Part shown: piece after piece, positions 53,451-55,958 of the stretch
How positions within the stretch are numbered: the first letter of the stretch is position 1
How the letters are laid out: every line of letters begins with the position of its first letter
Assembly (NCBI GenBank): GCA_024401515.1
Contig: JAKSKY010000003.1
Location: 1-55,958, forward strand
DNA length: 55,958 nucleotides
Reading direction: 5' to 3'
From: Paludibacteraceae bacterium
GTDB lineage: Bacteria; Bacteroidota; Bacteroidia; Bacteroidales; Paludibacteraceae
The notes under the pieces: model-generated
What the model saw: only the letters and a program-made list of their open reading frames with translations
Databases searched by the model: none
Told to the model about the DNA's origin: nothing
Program-made: the position numbers and the translations under genes

Positions 53451-54797
53451 ATGGCACAGAATACAACAACACAGAATACAATGAACAAGGTCCAAGGACA
53501 TCCCAAAGGTTTGTATCTATTGTTCGCCACTGAGATGTGGGAACGATTCAGTTATTATGGCATGAGAGCGTTGTTGATCCTCTATCTGACCAAGACATTG
53601 GTGGAGGGTGGTTTAGGCTATACGGATCAGGATGCCTCCCTTTTGTATGGCTTCTTTACTGGTTTTGTTTACTTCACACCATTGATTGGTGGATGGTTGG
53701 CCGACAATTATTTAGGACAACGTAAGGCGATCGTGATCGGTGCCCTCTTGATGATGCTGGGCCAATTCTCTTTGGCCTATGAAACCTCCAAACTATTCCT
53801 TTACATCGGACTTATTCTGTTGATTATCGGTAACGGTTTCTTCAAACCCAATATCTCCGTTATTGTCGGAACCCTTTATGAACCAGGCGATTCCCGTAAG
53901 GATTCCGCCTACACGATCTTCTACATGGGTATCAATGTGGGTGCCTTCTTCGCCCCCTTGCTCACGGGCTATATGGCGATTACCTATGGGTTCCGCTTCG
54001 GCTTTTTGACGGCGGGAATCGGTATGTTGATTGGTTTGTTGCTCTTTACCATGTTGGGTGATAGATTCCTAGGCGGTTTGTGCAAATATCCCTCTGTGGT
54101 GAATAATAAAGTATCCACCAAGGGTGCCCCTTTGACCAAGGAGGAGAAGGATCGGACGAGAGCCATCGTCGTTTTTGTTTTGTTTAGCATCTTCTTCTTT
54201 GCCGGCTTTGAGCAGGCGGGAAGTTCCATGACACTATACACGGAAAAGTTCATAGACCGACATGTTGGTTCATTTGAGGTGCCTACCTCTTGGTTCCAAT
54301 CGGTGAATCCTATCTTTATTGTCCTCTTGGCTCCTATGTTGTCTATGCTTTGGGGAGACCTTCGTGCCAAGGGGAAGGAGCCTAATGTGCCTATCAAGAT
54401 GGCATTGGGTATGATTCTCTTGGGTTTAGGATTTGTGGTGTTGATGGGTGCTGTGATGGCACGCGGTGGCGACGTGGCCGATGAGAATATCAAAGCCAAT
54501 ATCCTCTTTATGGTTTTTGCCTATCTGTTGCATACCTTGGGCGAACTTTGTCTCTCACCGATTGGCCTCTCTATGGTCTCTAAACTCTCTCCAGTCAAAT
54601 TAGCCTCTTTAATGATGGGTGTCTGGTTGTTGAGTAGTTTCTTCGCCAATATCATGGGCGGTTTCGTGGCTTCCTATGTCACTGATTTGGGTGCCGGTAC
54701 CATCTTTACGGTCATAGGCATCTTCTCCATCGTTTTGGGTGTCATTTTATTCTCGCTCAACCGTTGGTTGGTAAAATTGTCGCACGGCGCCCTATAA
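53451..54797 (+). CDS. Proton-dependent peptide transporter (POT/PTR family)
   Basis: A 448-residue major-facilitator transporter for di- and tripeptides. The family signatures EMWERFSYYGMRALLILY (ExxER) near the N-terminus and FYMGINVGAF (PTR2 signature) are clear; about twelve transmembrane segments are present. ATG 53451 is chosen because it gives a normal cytoplasmic N-terminus; the longer frame starts at a TTG with unrelated residues. It is transcribed alone. Confidence 0.92.
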   Translation: MAQNTTTQNTMNKVQGHPKGLYLLFATEMWERFSYYGMRALLILYLTKTLVEGGLGYTDQDASLLYGFFTGFVYFTPLIGGWLADNYLGQRKAIVIGALLMMLGQFSLAYETSKLFLYIGLILLIIGNGFFKPNISVIVGTLYEPGDSRKDSAYTIFYMGINVGAFFAPLLTGYMAITYGFRFGFLTAGIGMLIGLLLFTMLGDRFLGGLCKYPSVVNNKVSTKGAPLTKEEKDRTRAIVVFVLFSIFFFAGFEQAGSSMTLYTEKFIDRHVGSFEVPTSWFQSVNPIFIVLLAPMLSMLWGDLRAKGKEPNVPIKMALGMILLGLGFVVLMGAVMARGGDVADENIKANILFMVFAYLLHTLGELCLSPIGLSMVSKLSPVKLASLMMGVWLLSSFFANIMGGFVASYVTDLGAGTIFTVIGIFSIVLGVILFSLNRWLVKLSHGAL

Positions 54798-54837
54798 CCC
54801 TCTGCCATTTTGTCACGATTTGGTGGGTGGCACACCT

Positions 54838-54868
54838 TTTGGATATTCGTATGTGTTGAATAAAATTT
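54838..54868 (+). promoter_or_regulatory. Possible promoter for htpG
   Basis: TTTG (54838-54841), a 19-nt spacer and TAAAATTT (54861-54868), an imperfect TAnnTTTG match. Start codon at 54887. No CIRCE-type inverted repeat was seen. Confidence 0.3.
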
Positions 54869-54886
54869 AAAAAATAACATATACAT

Positions 54887-55958
54887 ATGCAAAAAGGTAA
54901 CATCGGGGTAACGACAGACAATATCTTCCCCGTCATCAAAAAATTTCTTTACAGTGATCACGAGATTTTCCTTCGTGAGTTGGTTTCCAATGCGGTAGAT
55001 GCAACCCAAAAGTTGAAGACTTTCGCCTCTGTGGGCGAGTTCAAGGGCGAGTTGGGCGATGTGACAGTACAGGTGAAGGCCGATAAGGATGCCGGTACAT
55101 TGACCATCTCCGACCGTGGTATCGGTATGACCGAGGAGGAGATCGACAAGTATATCAACCAAATCGCGTTCTCTGGCGCAGAGGAGTTCTTGGAGAAGTA
55201 CAAGAACGACGCCAATGCGATCATCGGACACTTCGGTCTGGGATTCTATTCATCCTTCATGGTTTCCAAGCGTGTGGATATCATCACAAGATCCTTCAAG
55301 GAGGGTGCGAAAGCAGTGAAGTGGTCTTGCGACGGTAGCCCAGAGTACACCATGGAAGAGGTGGAGAAGGCGGATCGCGGTACGGATATCGTGCTCCACA
55401 TTGATGATGAGAACAAGGACTTCTTGACTGATTCCAAGATCAACGAACTGTTGAACAAGTATTGCAAGTTCTTGCCAGTGCCTGTAGCCTTCGGAAAGAA
55501 GAAGGAGTGGAAGGATGGAAAGCAAGTGGATACCGATGAGTTGAATGTCATCAACAATACCCAACCTGCATGGACCCGTAAGCCTGCCGATTTGAAGGAG
55601 GAGGATTACAAGAATTTCTATCATGATTTGTATCCAATGGCAGATGATCCATTGTTCAATATCCATTTGAATGTGGACTTCCCGTTCAATTTGACAGGTA
55701 TCTTGTATTTCCCTAAGATCAAAAACAATTTTGAGGTTCAAAAGAATAAGATCCAACTCTACTGCAACCAGGTCTTTGTGACCGATTCAGTGGAGGGTAT
55801 CGTGCCTGACTTCTTGACCTTGTTGCATGGTGTGATCGATTCACCGGATATCCCTTTGAATGTTTCCCGTAGTTATTTGCAGAGCGATGGCAATGTGAAG
55901 AAGATCTCTAGCCACATCACCAAGAAGGTGGCGGACAGATTGCAGGATATCTTCAAAC
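54887..55958 (+). CDS. htpG: Molecular chaperone HtpG (Hsp90), 5' part
   Basis: The frame is open to the right edge, so the gene continues outside the window; about 357 residues are visible. The GHKL ATPase domain starts GVTTDNIFPVIKKFLYSD and has ELVSNAVDATQKL (Mg/ATP-binding helix), DRGIGMT and GHFGLGFYSSF; the middle domain follows (PLFNIHLNVDFPFNLTGILYFPK in parts, PLNVSRSYLQSD). HtpG folds or holds client proteins in the cytoplasm. The ATG is set by the conserved family start 5-6 residues before GVTTDN. Confidence 0.95.
   Translation, partial: MQKGNIGVTTDNIFPVIKKFLYSDHEIFLRELVSNAVDATQKLKTFASVGEFKGELGDVTVQVKADKDAGTLTISDRGIGMTEEEIDKYINQIAFSGAEEFLEKYKNDANAIIGHFGLGFYSSFMVSKRVDIITRSFKEGAKAVKWSCDGSPEYTMEEVEKADRGTDIVLHIDDENKDFLTDSKINELLNKYCKFLPVPVAFGKKKEWKDGKQVDTDELNVINNTQPAWTRKPADLKEEDYKNFYHDLYPMADDPLFNIHLNVDFPFNLTGILYFPKIKNNFEVQKNKIQLYCNQVFVTDSVEGIVPDFLTLLHGVIDSPDIPLNVSRSYLQSDGNVKKISSHITKKVADRLQDIFK

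Overview
The window comes from a Bacteroidota genome, most likely order Bacteroidales. The evidence is two C-terminal type IX secretion (T9SS) sorting domains, DUF5686 and GLUG-type surface proteins, the Bacteroidota gene set (ferredoxin-linked 2-oxoacid oxidoreductase, FloA-type flotillin, HtpG, a eukaryote-like branching enzyme), several TTTG-N19/20-TAnnTTTG promoters, and the near absence of Shine-Dalgarno sequences. I cannot fix the family or genus. No rRNA, tRNA or CRISPR was seen.

Region 1 (1-6400) is a type I restriction-modification locus that has been rebuilt. It holds the 3' part of hsdS (its second target-recognition domain is AT-rich and looks swapped), then an unrecognised AT-rich two-gene module (a 265-aa soluble protein and a 144-aa membrane protein whose genes overlap). 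Next comes a cluster of 28-nt palindromes with one truncated and one intact REP-associated tyrosine transposase (RAYT), and then hsdR only 6 nt after the RAYT stop. The same palindrome lies in frame inside hsdR and inside the RAYT gene itself, so both proteins carry the peptide CRDVARNVSTG. This is the most unusual part of the window.

Region 2 (6400-15500) holds a four-gene operon for a ferredoxin-dependent 2-oxoacid oxidoreductase on the minus strand, a large TamB-like envelope protein, a metallo-beta-lactamase-fold hydrolase and a DIP1984-family protein.

Region 3 (15500-23300, minus strand) holds a secreted Ig-like/FISUMP-like surface protein with its small T9SS partner gene, an aspartate-type aminotransferase, and a CotH-kinase T9SS cargo protein. 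The first pair is bracketed by two nearly identical terminators.

Region 4 (23300-46700) is mainly housekeeping: ribonuclease Z, a DUF5686 outer-membrane protein, branching enzyme, a lipase-like lipoprotein, an NfeD membrane protease, an M16 peptidase, a TPR protein with a flippase-like membrane protein, rsmA-corA-obgE, a GLUG lipoprotein, pgeF, a nitroreductase, a DUF2520/KdsC/UbiA-type gene row, and floA.

Region 5 (46700-55958) holds an AraC regulator divergent from a tripartite RND efflux operon, a POT-family peptide transporter, and the 5' part of htpG, which runs off the right edge.

Small-scale structure: a heptanucleotide (TTAAGAA) occurs as short tandem arrays at four sites. Because TTAA contains TAA on both strands and the period is 7, three copies place stop codons in all six frames. 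Two of these arrays supply the stop codon of the preceding gene.
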